A DNA stretch of 64,000 nt from Verrucomicrobiaceae bacterium (GCA_027484055.1 JAIXQH010000058.1:31573-95572), one strand, 5' to 3'; shown: positions 21,666 through 30,924, numbered from the stretch's first letter. Numbers and translations: made by a program. Notes: a model not told the origin generated them from the letters alone.

Positions 21666-21878
21666 CCACGAACTTCGGACTTTAATCGAAACAACAAATG
21701 AAACTCCTCTGCCAGTATCCTTCGAGTCAATCTGGCAGAGAGTTCATTAACCCCGATTTCTCCGCTCCCAACCACGAAGGCACCGATCACACTCGGCGCA
21801 GTAGATGAAACGCGCTGGGAGCAGCGAGTGTTGAGCGCAGCGGAAATCGCGGCGAGTTTTTGAAAAGCTTGTGTGAGG

Positions 21879-24647
21879 TCAGAGTGCCGCTTTGAAACGG
21901 TAGGTGCCCGAGCCGAGAGTCAGCTGGTTTCCGTTGATTTCACGGACGCCAGGACGTTTCGCGGCGGGGAGGTCCGTTTCGGAAATCTCGCCATGGGTGG
22001 GGAGCGTGACGTCAGCGGTCGTATTCGGCGGGATGACGATCTCGGCCGCGAAAATTCCTTTTTCAATCTTCCAAGAGCACGCGAGCGCACCGTGACGGGT
22101 CTCAGTGGAGGCGGAAGCGTGGGTGATGGTGCCGGTGGGGCGTGGGCAAATCTTCACGCGGTCAAAACCGGGGGCTGCGCGGTCGATGCCAGCGAGGTCG
22201 GCGAACATCCATTCGCAGACGGCACCGAAGGCATAGTGGGAGAAGGAGTTCATGGAGGGCTCGTGGACGCCACTGCCTTTGACAAACGAATTCCAGCGCT
22301 CCCAGATGGTGGTGGCTCCGTTATCGACTTCGTAGCCCCAGCTTGGGTATTCGTGCTGCTGCATGAGAATCCCGGCGAGGTCGTGATGGCCGCTAGCGGA
22401 AAGGGCCGGGAGAAGCGGGCGGGTGCCGAGGAAGCCGGTTGACATTTTGTTGCCATTTTCCTTGATGAGGGTGGTGAGATGCGCGGCGGCGGCGCTGCGC
22501 TGGGCGGCGGGGATGAGGTCGAAAAACAAGGCCATGGCATAGGTGGTCTGGTTGTGAATGGACATTTTACCATCTGGGAGAAGGTAGGCTTTCTGGAAGG
22601 CTGCCTTCACTTTGGCGGCGAGGGCTTTGTATTTAGCGGTGTCAGCTGAGTTACCGATGGCGGCGGCCATTTCTGCCATGAGTTGGGCATCGTAGGCATG
22701 GTAGGCGAGATCGATGAAGGTGACAGGGGTCTTGACGTCGCCGACGGAGAGCCAGTCGCCGAAGGCGCAGTCGTCGGTCGCGCCGTCGAGTTCGGGGTCA
22801 CGGGCGGTGCGCCAGTCCATGAAGTCGTTCATTTTCCGCCAATGTTCGGAAATGGCGCGGGTGTCACCATAGACTTGCCAGATGGTCCATGGGCAGACGA
22901 CGCCGGCATCCATCCAGCCAGCGGCGTGGTGCTCATTCGGGCGAGCGAGAGGGCGGGGGGCGTAGGCGGGGTAAGCACCGTAGTCCCATGCGTCGTCATT
23001 GAGATCGCGAAGCCACTTGGTGTAGAACGAGGCGATGTCCGCATTAAACGTGGCGGCGCGGACGTAAACTTGGGCGTCGCCAGTCCAGCCCATGCGCTCG
23101 TCGCGCTGAGGACAATCGGTGGGCATTTCAAAGAAATTGGCACGTTGGGTCCATTTCATGTTCTGGTAGAGGCGGTTCAGCATGGGGTCTGAGGACTCGA
23201 AAGAGCCATAACGCGGGGTGTCTGAGTGGATGACGATGCCAGTGACTGCGTCGAGTCCGGGCGTGCCTGGGAAGCCGGTGAGCTCGATGTATTGGAAGCC
23301 ATGATAGGTGAATTCTGGGGTCCAGGATTCTCCAGTGGGGTCGCCCTTTAGAATGTAGGTGTCCACTGACCGGGCGCAGCGGAGATTTTCCGTGCTGAGA
23401 CGGCCGTCATTGTGGAGGACTTCGGCGTAGCGGATGGTGACCTTATCACCGGCTTTTCCTTTGACCTTGAGGCGGACGACGCCGGAAATGTTTTGCCCGA
23501 GGTCGAAGATGAAGGTGCCGGGCTTGTGCTCGCGGACCGTCTTGGGAGCCATTTCCTCAATCGGGCGGACTGGGACACCGGGATGCGGCTGGACGATGGA
23601 GTTCGTGCCGGTTTTGCAGACGGAGTTTTCCCATTTCGAGTCATCGAACCCTGCTAAAGACCAGCCGGGCATCTCCTTGCGGGCGTCGTAAGATTCTCCC
23701 ATGAGGATGTCGCTCTCGGTGATGGGGCCAAGGGAGGATTTCCATGAGGGGTCGGTGATGATGGTCTTATGGGTGCCGTCCGTCATTTCGAGTTCGAGTT
23801 GCACGCGGACGGCATTGGAGACGCCGTAGTAGTAGCGGCCACTGATTCCGGGGACGACGCCCTCTTGGTCGGTGAAAAGGCCGTAAGCGACATAGCCCGA
23901 GTACCAGCCATCGGCTAGGGTCGCGCCGATGGCGTTTTTCCCGGTGCGGATGAGTTTCGTGACGTCGTAGGTCTGGGAGTGAATGCGTTTTTGGTAAGCG
24001 GACCAGCCGGGGGCGAGGCGTTCATCGGACACGCGCTGACCATTGATTTCGAGGGTATAAACTCCCAAAGCTGTTGCGTGAACGGTGGCGTGAGCGATGG
24101 CAGGCGCTTCAAATTCTTTCCGGAAAACCTTGGGCGGGGTGACGGTGAGCGTGCCCATGCGTGGGTCGCCCACGAAGTTCTGGATATTTTCCTTCGTCTT
24201 AAATGCGTGGTCATCCTGAGCGCTAATCCATAAGGCGGACCAGTCTTTTTGCTCTAGCAGGCCGACGCCGAATGAGGCGGGAGCGCTCCAGGCTGAAGGT
24301 TCTGGGCCGGTTCCCCAGACGCGCACGCGCCACATGGCGCTATCTTGGGAGGCTAGTGGAGTGCCTGAATAGGCGATCTGGTCGGTGGCCGCCGAGGCGA
24401 TTTTCCCAGTGGACCAGAGGGGTGTTTTTTCAAAACCATCGGCTTCGCGAGCGACTTGGATTTCGTAGGCGCTTTGATGGACGTCGCGGGCGGTTGCGTC
24501 GGTCGGTTGGATTTTCCAAGAAAAACGCGGCTTCGTCGTGCCGATCGCGAGTGGATTTGAGTGATACTCGCAACGGAGAGCGACGGTGGAGAGATCGCTG
24601 GCGAGCGCCGGGGTTAGCAGAGCGAGCAGGGCAAGCAAAGGTTTCAT
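21879..24647 (-). CDS. Alpha-L-rhamnosidase, GH78
   Basis: A 922-residue secreted GH78 enzyme with signal peptide (MKPLLALLALLTPALAS). It releases terminal alpha-L-rhamnose from plant or microbial glycans. Domain order: N-terminal Ig-like domain (LRCEYHSNPLAIGTTKPRFSWKIQ), the carbohydrate-binding beta domain (HATALGVYTLEINGQRVSDERLAPGW), then the (alpha/alpha)6 barrel. Catalytic region motifs are DCPQRDERMGWTGDAQV and the base glutamate in ATTIWERWNSF. It is convergent with the GH3 gene, with a 213-base spacer, and divergent from the MTAP-like gene. Confidence 0.94.
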   Translation of the reverse strand: MKPLLALLALLTPALASDLSTVALRCEYHSNPLAIGTTKPRFSWKIQPTDATARDVHQSAYEIQVAREADGFEKTPLWSTGKIASAATDQIAYSGTPLASQDSAMWRVRVWGTGPEPSAWSAPASFGVGLLEQKDWSALWISAQDDHAFKTKENIQNFVGDPRMGTLTVTPPKVFRKEFEAPAIAHATVHATALGVYTLEINGQRVSDERLAPGWSAYQKRIHSQTYDVTKLIRTGKNAIGATLADGWYSGYVAYGLFTDQEGVVPGISGRYYYGVSNAVRVQLELEMTDGTHKTIITDPSWKSSLGPITESDILMGESYDARKEMPGWSLAGFDDSKWENSVCKTGTNSIVQPHPGVPVRPIEEMAPKTVREHKPGTFIFDLGQNISGVVRLKVKGKAGDKVTIRYAEVLHNDGRLSTENLRCARSVDTYILKGDPTGESWTPEFTYHGFQYIELTGFPGTPGLDAVTGIVIHSDTPRYGSFESSDPMLNRLYQNMKWTQRANFFEMPTDCPQRDERMGWTGDAQVYVRAATFNADIASFYTKWLRDLNDDAWDYGAYPAYAPRPLARPNEHHAAGWMDAGVVCPWTIWQVYGDTRAISEHWRKMNDFMDWRTARDPELDGATDDCAFGDWLSVGDVKTPVTFIDLAYHAYDAQLMAEMAAAIGNSADTAKYKALAAKVKAAFQKAYLLPDGKMSIHNQTTYAMALFFDLIPAAQRSAAAAHLTTLIKENGNKMSTGFLGTRPLLPALSASGHHDLAGILMQQHEYPSWGYEVDNGATTIWERWNSFVKGSGVHEPSMNSFSHYAFGAVCEWMFADLAGIDRAAPGFDRVKICPRPTGTITHASASTETRHGALACSWKIEKGIFAAEIVIPPNTTADVTLPTHGEISETDLPAAKRPGVREINGNQLTLGSGTYRFKAAL

Positions 24648-24793
24648 AAGGGTTTGATGGGTTTGGATGGGAGCAGAAATGTCTTTCGTAAGGAATTTCT
24701 CTCATGTGATGTGAGAAAGGGAAGAAACGAATTGATGAAAATGGCGGGATTCACGGGCTTGTCGATTTACGGAAGTTCTTTTATTGATTTCGA

Positions 24794-25672
24794 ATGGATT
24801 TGGAAATGACGAGTGAGCCAGCCATTGGCGTGGTGGGTGGGAGCGGTCTCTATGAAATGGACGGTTTTGACGAAATTGCAGCCGTGTCTGTGCAAACACC
24901 CTTTGGCGAGGCATCCGACGCCGTCATCACCGGGCGCATCGCAGGGCGGCGAGTGTGTTTTTTACCCAGGCACGGGGTGGGCCATCGCTTGTTGCCCCAC
25001 GAGATCAACCATCGCGCAAACATCTGGGCGCTTCGCTCATTGGGCGTGAGATGGCTCATTTCCGTGACCGCTGTGGGAAGTCTGCGTGAGGAATTGGCCC
25101 CCAGAGACATCGTCGTGCCAGACCAGTTGATCGACCGGACAGGCACGGCGGCGAAGCATACTTTTTTCGGCCATGGAATCGCCGCCCACGTTGGATTCGC
25201 GGATCCTTTTTGTTCGGAGCTGCGTAAAAGTTTACTGGCCGCGGCGCGAGGCATTGCGAACACGGTTCATGATGGGGGAACCTATTTATGCATGAATGGC
25301 CCAGCCTTTTCCACGCGTGCGGAGGCTGGATTCCATCGGTTAATCGGTGCGGATCTCATCGGCATGACCAATGGTCCAGAAGCGAGACTTTGCCGTGAGG
25401 CGGAAATCGCTGCCGCTACCCTTGCCCTTGTGACGGACTATGATTGCTGGAAAATAGACGAAGCCGCTGTCGAGGTGGAGACCGTGATCGAGAATCTCCA
25501 TGCGAACAGCGCCATGGCGAAACGCATCATTCAGGCCGTCTGCGCGCTAATCCCGGAAAATCCGACGAGTCCCTGCCATCAGTCGCTGGACTCGGCGATT
25601 TTCACGCCGCGAGCGCACTGGCCGGAAAGAATGGTCAAGGATCTAGCCCCGATTTTAAGCCGGTTTGGGTAA
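24794..25672 (+). CDS. mtnP: S-methyl-5'-thioadenosine phosphorylase family protein
   Basis: A 292-residue purine nucleoside phosphorylase of the MTAP group. It would cleave methylthioadenosine to adenine and methylthioribose-1-phosphate in methionine salvage. Motifs: phosphate-binding GVVGGSGLY at the start, FLPRHGVGHRLLPHEINHRANIWALRSLG, the VVPDQLIDRT block, MNGPAFSTRAE, and the purine-site segment IGMTNGPEARLCREAEI. The ATG at 24794 or the one at 24806 could be used. MTAP, methylthioinosine and general purine phosphorylases are hard to separate by eye. The gene is divergent from the rhamnosidase. Confidence 0.85.
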   Translation: MDLEMTSEPAIGVVGGSGLYEMDGFDEIAAVSVQTPFGEASDAVITGRIAGRRVCFLPRHGVGHRLLPHEINHRANIWALRSLGVRWLISVTAVGSLREELAPRDIVVPDQLIDRTGTAAKHTFFGHGIAAHVGFADPFCSELRKSLLAAARGIANTVHDGGTYLCMNGPAFSTRAEAGFHRLIGADLIGMTNGPEARLCREAEIAAATLALVTDYDCWKIDEAAVEVETVIENLHANSAMAKRIIQAVCALIPENPTSPCHQSLDSAIFTPRAHWPERMVKDLAPILSRFG

Positions 25673-25773
25673 ATCGATGTCTCCGAAAACTCGTCATTTC
25701 GTTCGAAAATCGATAAATAGCGACTTTGGGCTTGCAACCCTCTGCTCATCCCGTAACACCTGCGCCCCGAATT

Positions 25774-26043
25774 ATGGCTAAGAAAAGTTGGATCGCCCGC
25801 AACGCGCGCAAAAAAGTTACCGTCGAGAAATACGCTGCACTCCGTTTACAGCTCAAGGCTGCTAAGGACTACGTAGGTCTCTCCATGCTCCCCCGCGATG
25901 CGAGTCCAACACGGTTGGTGAATCGCTGTGAAATCACTGGCCGTCGCCGTGCATTCTTGCGCCGCTTCCGTCTTTCCCGGATTACCTTCCGTGAACTTGC
26001 TTCCGCCGGGATGCTTCCTGGTGTGACCAAGTCGAGCTGGTAA
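25774..26043 (+). CDS. rpsN: 30S ribosomal protein S14
   Basis: The 89-residue product starts [14 protein letters not shown] and ends [10 protein letters not shown], with the conserved [27 protein letters not shown] core. It binds 16S rRNA in the small-subunit head. It is the longer form without the two zinc CxxC pairs, so it does not need zinc. ATG 25774 was chosen by the family N-terminus. It stands outside the main ribosomal operon and has its own terminator. Confidence 0.97.
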   Translation: MAKKSWIARNARKKVTVEKYAALRLQLKAAKDYVGLSMLPRDASPTRLVNRCEITGRRRAFLRRFRLSRITFRELASAGMLPGVTKSSW

Positions 26044-26066
26044 CTGGCACGACTTTCGCTATCTTC

Positions 26067-26103
26067 AACGTGGGACCGGAAATTACCCGTTCCCACGTTT
26101 TTC
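26067..26103 (+). terminator. Intrinsic terminator of rpsN
   Basis: Left arm 26067-26075 (AACGTGGGA) and right arm 26091-26099 pair completely; three more pairs form after one mismatch, and a T-run to 26101 follows. It lies 24 bases after the rpsN stop and ends directly before the start of the zinc-ribbon gene. Confidence 0.8.
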
Positions 26104-26105
26104 CT

Positions 26106-26366
26106 ATGCCCATCTACGAATACGTTTCAGAAGCCCCGGAAGATCCGGAACATAGTTGCCGCGTCTGCGCCCGAGGATTCGAGCTCAGACGCCCCATCGA
26201 CCGTGCACCCCTCTTGGTGTGCCCCCTCTGCAAAAAACCCGTAAAAAAGGTTATATCGCGGATTAATACTCCCACCATCACCAAGCCACTCTCGGTGAGT
26301 GATGCGAAAAAGGCGGGCTTCACGATCCTCCAGAGGCGTGATCAAGGCGTTTACGAAAAATTATAA
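26106..26366 (+). CDS. FmdB-family zinc ribbon protein
   Basis: An 86-residue protein with two cysteine pairs, CRVC and CPLC, forming an FmdB/regulatory-protein zinc ribbon. The start MPIYEYVSEA is the family's typical MPxYEY opening. The C-terminal tail (TKPLSVSDAKKAGFTILQRRDQGVYEKL) is a charged extension. Members are small and of uncertain role. ATG 26106 lies only 3 bases after the rpsN terminator run, so its own promoter may lie inside or before that hairpin, or it is made by read-through. The following CNNM gene starts 7 bases after its stop. Confidence 0.85.
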   Translation: MPIYEYVSEAPEDPEHSCRVCARGFELRRPIDRAPLLVCPLCKKPVKKVISRINTPTITKPLSVSDAKKAGFTILQRRDQGVYEKL

Positions 26367-26372
26367 TGCCCC

Positions 26373-27782
26373 GTGATCACTGCATTTAATACCCTCATTC
26401 TCGCCTCCACGGGGCACCCGATTTCCTCTGAATTCCCCACCGGCGTTGAGGTGACGTTCTACATCCTGGGAATCACGTTCTTCCTGCTGTTGAATGCCTT
26501 TTTCGTCGCTTCAGAATTCGCCATCGTCAAAGTCCGCCCGAGCCAGATCGAGGCCACAGCGAACGAAACGGGCCGCGATTTCAGCCGGGCACTGCACATC
26601 GTAAGCCATCTCGACGGTTACCTCTCCGCGAACCAGCTCGGCATCACCATTTCATCACTCGCCCTCGGGTTCTTGGGTGAGCCATTTGTCACAGCCCTAG
26701 TCGCGCCGCTGCTATTCAAGGTCGGTCTTCCAGAAAATGTCGTTTACTGGACATCCTTGGTGCTCGCCATCGCCTCGTTCACCTTCCTTCACGTCGTCGT
26801 CGGAGAATTGATGCCCAAGTCCATCGCCATTCGGAAATCCGTTGCGACCACGGTGCTCCTTGCGGCCCCACTGCACGTTTTCTACACGGCCTTCAAGCTC
26901 GTCATCGTCTTCTTCAACAGCACCGCGAATTGGCTGCTGAAAAATTGTTTCCGCATCGACCCAATCAGCGAGGGCGAGCACATCCACTCTGCGGAAGAGC
27001 TAGCCCTCCTCGTCACCCAGAGCGGGAAATCTCAAGAAGTCACCGAAACCGAGCGAGAGATTCTCATCAATGCACTGGGACTCAACGAGCTATGGGTCCG
27101 AGATGTGATGACTCCGCGAAATAAGGTCATCATCCTTGATGCGGACCAACCCTTTGAAAAAACCTTGGAAATCGCCCTGCGGAGCAAGCACACCCGCTTC
27201 CCATTGGTCAAAGGCCACCTCGATCAAGCCATCGGCCTCATTCACATCAAGGATCTCTTCAAGCTGATCAAGGAGCCAGATCCTGATCTCATGCGGATCA
27301 AGCGTGAGTTAAAAATCGTCCCGGATACCATGCCGTTGGACACCTTGCTCAAGTTCTTCCTGCGTGAGCACGCTCACCTTGCCATGGCCGTGGATGAATT
27401 CGGCACGCCCGTCGGCATCGTTTTCCTCGACAACGTCATGGAAGAACTCGTCGGCGACATTCAAGACGAGTTCGACAACGAACGCTCCTCCTTCACCAAG
27501 ATCAACGACGGGGAATTCGTCATCGAAGGTGCCATGACCCTCAACGACCTGTCCGGACACGTCCCCGAACTCTTCCTCGAAAGCGGCGAGGTCACCACCA
27601 TCGGCGGCTACCTCACCCAACAGCTTCAGCGCTTCCCGGAAGTCGGAGAGACCGTCGAGATCCTCGGCTACGAAGCCCGTGTGACCAGCACCGACGGGCG
27701 TCGCGTCGGCCAAGTCCACTTCCGCAAGCTGCCGGATGAGGCAGATGAAGCTGAGAACCGGGCCATCGCCGAGTCGGCCTAA
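26373..27782 (+). CDS. CNNM/CorC (HlyC) family transporter-like protein
   Basis: A 469-residue membrane protein. Residues ~25-215 are the DUF21 transmembrane domain (TFYILGITFFLLLNAFFVASEFAIVKVR ... NQLGITISSLALGFLGEP). Two CBS domains follow at ~230-350 (WVRDVMTPRNKVIILDAD, HTRFPLVKG) and then the CorC_HlyC domain (FVIEGAMTLNDLSGHVPELF ... VGQVHFRKL). Proteins of this family export Mg2+ or Co2+ or are annotated as hemolysin-like; the substrate is not known here. The start is a GTG 7 bases after the zinc-ribbon stop. It is convergent with truB, and the stop codons overlap at 27779-27782. Confidence 0.9.
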   Translation: MITAFNTLILASTGHPISSEFPTGVEVTFYILGITFFLLLNAFFVASEFAIVKVRPSQIEATANETGRDFSRALHIVSHLDGYLSANQLGITISSLALGFLGEPFVTALVAPLLFKVGLPENVVYWTSLVLAIASFTFLHVVVGELMPKSIAIRKSVATTVLLAAPLHVFYTAFKLVIVFFNSTANWLLKNCFRIDPISEGEHIHSAEELALLVTQSGKSQEVTETEREILINALGLNELWVRDVMTPRNKVIILDADQPFEKTLEIALRSKHTRFPLVKGHLDQAIGLIHIKDLFKLIKEPDPDLMRIKRELKIVPDTMPLDTLLKFFLREHAHLAMAVDEFGTPVGIVFLDNVMEELVGDIQDEFDNERSSFTKINDGEFVIEGAMTLNDLSGHVPELFLESGEVTTIGGYLTQQLQRFPEVGETVEILGYEARVTSTDGRRVGQVHFRKLPDEADEAENRAIAESA

Positions 27783-28513
27783 GCCCCCCGCATCAACGAG
27801 ATCTCAGCGAGCGATATCAGGGACTTGTAGAGATCCTCTCGCGGTGAAGTCTTTAAATCCGCGATCGTCACCGATTTATCCAAGGTGAATTTCCCAGAAC
27901 GGGTCCGCCGCAGTGCACTCAAGTGTGCCCCACAGCCCAGCACCGCACCGATGTCGTGGGCGTAGGTTCTCACATAAAATCCCTTGGAACAATTCACCAC
28001 GAAATCAATATCTGGCAGCTCGATCCTCGTGATTTCAAATGAAGTGATATGCACCTTGCGGGGCTCACGCACGATTTCGATTCCTTGCCGCGCCAGCTTA
28101 TACAGCGGCACGCCATCCTTCTTAATCGCAGACACCATCGGCGGGATTTGCTCGAAGTCTCCCATGAACTGGGAAAATGCCACATGAATCTCCTCTGCCG
28201 AGTAGTTACCCACCTCCTTGATGTCCAATGTTTCACCTTGGCGGTCCTGCGTGCTCGTCGTCGAGCCGAGACGCAGCGTGCCCACGTATTGTTTGTCCTC
28301 GCTCATCAACAAATCTTGGATCTTGGTCGCCTTGCCGATGACTAACATCAGCAGTCCCGTCGCCATCGGATCGAGCGTCCCGCAGTGGCCGATTTTTTTT
28401 GTATTGAGTGCGCGTCGAGCGATTGCCACCACGTCGTGCGACGTCATTTCCTCGGCCTTATCCACTAAAAGCACACCACTCGGGCCATCTGAATCCATGG
28501 GATTGTTTCTCAT
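27779..28513 (-). CDS. truB: tRNA pseudouridine(55) synthase
   Basis: TruB makes pseudouridine 55 in the T-loop of tRNAs. The 244-residue product has GVLLVDKAEEMTSHDVV, the catalytic aspartate in KIGHCGTLDPMATGLL, and the later KGFYVRTYAHDIG motif. Length is on the short side of the family, with little of the C-terminal PUA extension. It follows nrnA by 18 bases on the same strand, an order known from many bacteria (rbfA-nrnA-truB), which supports an operon. The start could be 28513 or the Met five codons later. Confidence 0.95.
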   Translation of the reverse strand: MRNNPMDSDGPSGVLLVDKAEEMTSHDVVAIARRALNTKKIGHCGTLDPMATGLLMLVIGKATKIQDLLMSEDKQYVGTLRLGSTTSTQDRQGETLDIKEVGNYSAEEIHVAFSQFMGDFEQIPPMVSAIKKDGVPLYKLARQGIEIVREPRKVHITSFEITRIELPDIDFVVNCSKGFYVRTYAHDIGAVLGCGAHLSALRRTRSGKFTLDKSVTIADLKTSPREDLYKSLISLAEISLMRGA

Positions 28514-28531
28514 AAAATTGGTTCAATAAAA

Positions 28532-29539
28532 TCAAAGTCCATTTGCCACGATGCGCTGCTGGATCGCTGCCAGCACGAGCGCTTTCGCCTCCTTCAGTGG
28601 GCCAGCCATGCGGATGCCCGCTGCGAGCGAGTGCCCACCGCCGCCGAATTCCAGCGCGATTTGACACACATCCAAGCGCCGGTCCTTCGAGCGCATCGAC
28701 ACCCGGATTTTCCCGTCCACCAGCTCCTCGAAGAACACCGCCAACAGCACGCCACGGATCGCGCGGATGATGTCGATGAGTCCCTCGCTGTCCTCAGGCA
28801 GCAGCGCTAGGTCGATCCGCACTTGGTCCCGCAGCTCCCAGCTCGCGACCAGGCCGTCCGCCGAGGTCTCCAGCGTATTGAGTAAGGCCCGCATCAACTC
28901 CACCCGACGGAACGGGTAGTTATCGTATATCATCGTGTTAATCCCGCCCACATCCAGTCCGCGCCGGATCAAATCCGCCGCCATGTCATAGGTAAGCGCC
29001 GTGGTCGAAGGGTATTGGAACGACCCAGTATCCGTTGAAACCGCCACATAAATCGCGTCCCGAGTCTCCGCAGGGAAGGGGAGTGCCAGTGCGGTGAGCA
29101 ATTGGTAAATGATCTGCCCTGTCGCCGGACTGGTCGAGTCGATGAGGTTCAAATCCCCATACTTCGGGTTGGAAATGTGATGGTCGATGTTGAGCCACAC
29201 CTGCGCCCGAGAGGCCGCATGCAGCGCAGCTTCCCCGAGGCGTGGCTTCGTCGCCGTATCGAGTGCAATTGCCACTTCCACTTCGAGTGGCTCGCTCGGT
29301 GGGAACTCGATTTTTTCGGAACCCGCCATGAATGCCAAATTTTCCGGCAGGCCATCTTCGTTGATCATCCGCACGGTCTTGCCCGCTGCCATCAGCGCAA
29401 ATCCCAGCGCGAGCTGCGAGCCGATCGCGTCCCCGTCTGGCCGCACATGGCTCATGATGACGAAAGTTTGGTGCCGCGCCAACACCTCGCCGATGTCTGA
29501 AAAACTGGCATTCGTAGGAGTGGAGATCGGTTCGCTCAT
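28532..29539 (-). CDS. nrnA: Bifunctional oligoribonuclease / PAP phosphatase NrnA
   Basis: A 335-residue DHH-DHHA1 phosphoesterase that degrades short RNAs and 3'-phosphoadenosine-5'-phosphate. Motifs: SHVRPDGDAIGSQLALG (motif I), a VAIALDTA segment, the DHH motif in NIDHHISNPKYGDLN, and the DHHA1 glycine run EFGGGGHSLAAGIRM. The frame is open upstream to 29839, but the Met at 29539 (MSEPISTPTNASFSDIGEVL) gives the family start; the extra length reads through a dispersed repeat. Confidence 0.93.
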   Translation of the reverse strand: MSEPISTPTNASFSDIGEVLARHQTFVIMSHVRPDGDAIGSQLALGFALMAAGKTVRMINEDGLPENLAFMAGSEKIEFPPSEPLEVEVAIALDTATKPRLGEAALHAASRAQVWLNIDHHISNPKYGDLNLIDSTSPATGQIIYQLLTALALPFPAETRDAIYVAVSTDTGSFQYPSTTALTYDMAADLIRRGLDVGGINTMIYDNYPFRRVELMRALLNTLETSADGLVASWELRDQVRIDLALLPEDSEGLIDIIRAIRGVLLAVFFEELVDGKIRVSMRSKDRRLDVCQIALEFGGGGHSLAAGIRMAGPLKEAKALVLAAIQQRIVANGL

Positions 29540-29981
29540 AAGCAAGTCCGCGACGAGCGGAGGCGGATTCTTCCCGTGAGAAAGCTCCGCGCAAGGATAA
29601 ATCAAGATCTTCCTCTCGATTAAAAATGGGTGATGAAGGAAGCTCTCCGTAGCCTGGAACTGTGGCGATGGTTTCCAACCACCATGCCCAAATTTTGTAA
29701 AAATCGATGAAATAAGAAAGTCGCGCACCTGCGGCATGGAGGGCTTGGCGCATGAAATCCACCGCCACGGTGCGCCATCGAGTTCTCGCGGACCGCCTGC
29801 GGATTCTGTGCATCCACCACTTCGAAGGGGGGCGATCATTACTTGGGTGTCCTCAGGTTACGGGCATTCTGCGTGGCGAGAATCAGGCAGGGTCTTGCGG
29901 GCATAGACATCCGCTAGAGCGATTGAGAAAAGAGGCGATTATTTTTGATAAACCACCCCCAAGTGGCACTTATAAGACATC
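29540..29981. other. Spacer between nrnA and the thioredoxin genes, with a dispersed repeat
   Basis: About 440 bases without a supported gene. It contains copy 1 of an 81-base dispersed repeat at 29700-29780 (listed separately). The last ~40 bases before the thioredoxin gene contain TATAAG at 29971-29976, only 5 bases before the ATG at 29982, which suggests a leaderless or very short-leader transcript. Confidence 0.5.
29700..29780 (+). repeat. Dispersed 81-base repeat, copy 1
   Basis: This segment matches 31281-31361 with two mismatches over 81 bases. Both copies are intergenic and in the same orientation. The sequence between 29640 and 29700 (a GGCGATGGTTTCCAACC block) probably belongs to the same element family. 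In one minus-strand frame it codes for MPQVRDFLISSIF, which suggests that such copies can appear as short spurious ORFs. Confidence 0.85.
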
Positions 29982-30440
29982 ATGAAAGCAATCACTTGGC
30001 TCGCATCCGCTGCCGTCGGCGTCGCCGCCCTCACTTCCACCGCCTTTGCTACGACTCCTGAAGGCTGGATCACCGATCTCGAAAAAGCCTTTGAAAAGGC
30101 CAAGGCCGAAAAAAAATCCGTGCTCGTCGAATTCACTGGCTCCGACTGGTGCCCGCCCTGCATCGCCATGCGGAAAAACGTTTTCTCCAAAAAAGAATTC
30201 GTCGATGCAGCCTCGAAAAAATACATCCTCGTCGAGCTCGATTTCCTGAACGGCGACCCTGCGCTGAAAGAAAAGAACACCCCCTACGCCGCAAAATACC
30301 TCGTCGAAGGCTTCCCCACCGTCATCCTCTTCTCTGAAGAGGGCAAAGAATTCACTCGTTTCTTCGCCTCCGAGTATCCAAAGATCGACCTATTCCTAGA
30401 GCACATCACCAAGGCGCTCGATAAAAAAGGACTCGATTGA
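29982..30440 (+). CDS. Secreted thioredoxin-like protein, CPPC type
   Basis: A 152-residue protein with a signal peptide (LASAAVGVAALTSTAFA). The thioredoxin fold carries the active site in EFTGSDWCPPCIAM; the cis-proline region is EGFPTVILFSEEG. It belongs to the thioredoxin_7/DUF255-like secreted group found in Verrucomicrobia and Planctomycetes. A role in reducing or forming periplasmic disulfides is likely. The downstream gene is a paralogue with a CGWC site, so the two arose by tandem duplication. Confidence 0.88.
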   Translation: MKAITWLASAAVGVAALTSTAFATTPEGWITDLEKAFEKAKAEKKSVLVEFTGSDWCPPCIAMRKNVFSKKEFVDAASKKYILVELDFLNGDPALKEKNTPYAAKYLVEGFPTVILFSEEGKEFTRFFASEYPKIDLFLEHITKALDKKGLD

Positions 30441-30477
30441 GCAGCCCTCTCTCCAATAATCAAAGCACACAAATACC

Positions 30478-30924
30478 ATGAAATTCCTCATTCACATAGC
30501 CCTCGCCTTGATCGCTGCTAGCTCACTCGCCCTCGCCAGCGGAGGCTGGGACGATGATTTTGAAGCTGCCAAGTCCACCGCCGCCAAGGACAAGAAAGTG
30601 ATTCTGCTCGATTTCACCGGCTCCGACTGGTGCGGTTGGTGCATGAAGCTCGACAAAGAAGTCTTCTCCAAAAAGGATTTCAAGGACTACGCCAAAGAAA
30701 ATCTAGTTCTCGTGACCGTTGATTTTCCTCACGGAAAACGCCAGACCAAGAAACTCAAGGACCAGAACGAAGCACTCGCCAAGCAATACGGTGCTGACGG
30801 CTACCCCACCATCGTGCTGGTCGATGCAGAAGGTAAAAAGCTCGCCACCACGGGCTACCAAGAAGGCGGTGCCGAGAAATACGTGGAGCACCTCAAGGAA
30901 CTCCTCGCCAAGGTGAAAAAGTAA
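30478..30924 (+). CDS. Secreted thioredoxin-like protein, CGWC type
   Basis: A 148-residue paralogue of the preceding gene, 37 bases downstream. It has a signal peptide (LIHIALALIAASSLALA), the active site in DFTGSDWCGWCMKLDKEVFSKKDF and the cis-proline in DGYPTIVLVDAEG. The same FTGSDWC block is in both proteins. The different CxxC dipeptides (PP against GW) suggest different redox potentials and so different partner proteins, though this is inference. The two genes probably form an operon. Confidence 0.88.
   Translation: MKFLIHIALALIAASSLALASGGWDDDFEAAKSTAAKDKKVILLDFTGSDWCGWCMKLDKEVFSKKDFKDYAKENLVLVTVDFPHGKRQTKKLKDQNEALAKQYGADGYPTIVLVDAEGKKLATTGYQEGGAEKYVEHLKELLAKVKK

Noticed and set aside
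24648..24793. Possible riboswitch upstream of the MTAP-like gene
   Set aside because: Only a small imperfect palindrome (TTCTCTCATGTGATGTGAGAA) is seen; no SAM or purine riboswitch core was recognisable.
28986..29813. A 275-codon minus-strand frame overlapping nrnA
   Set aside because: It overlaps nrnA in another frame and runs through a dispersed repeat; no motifs.
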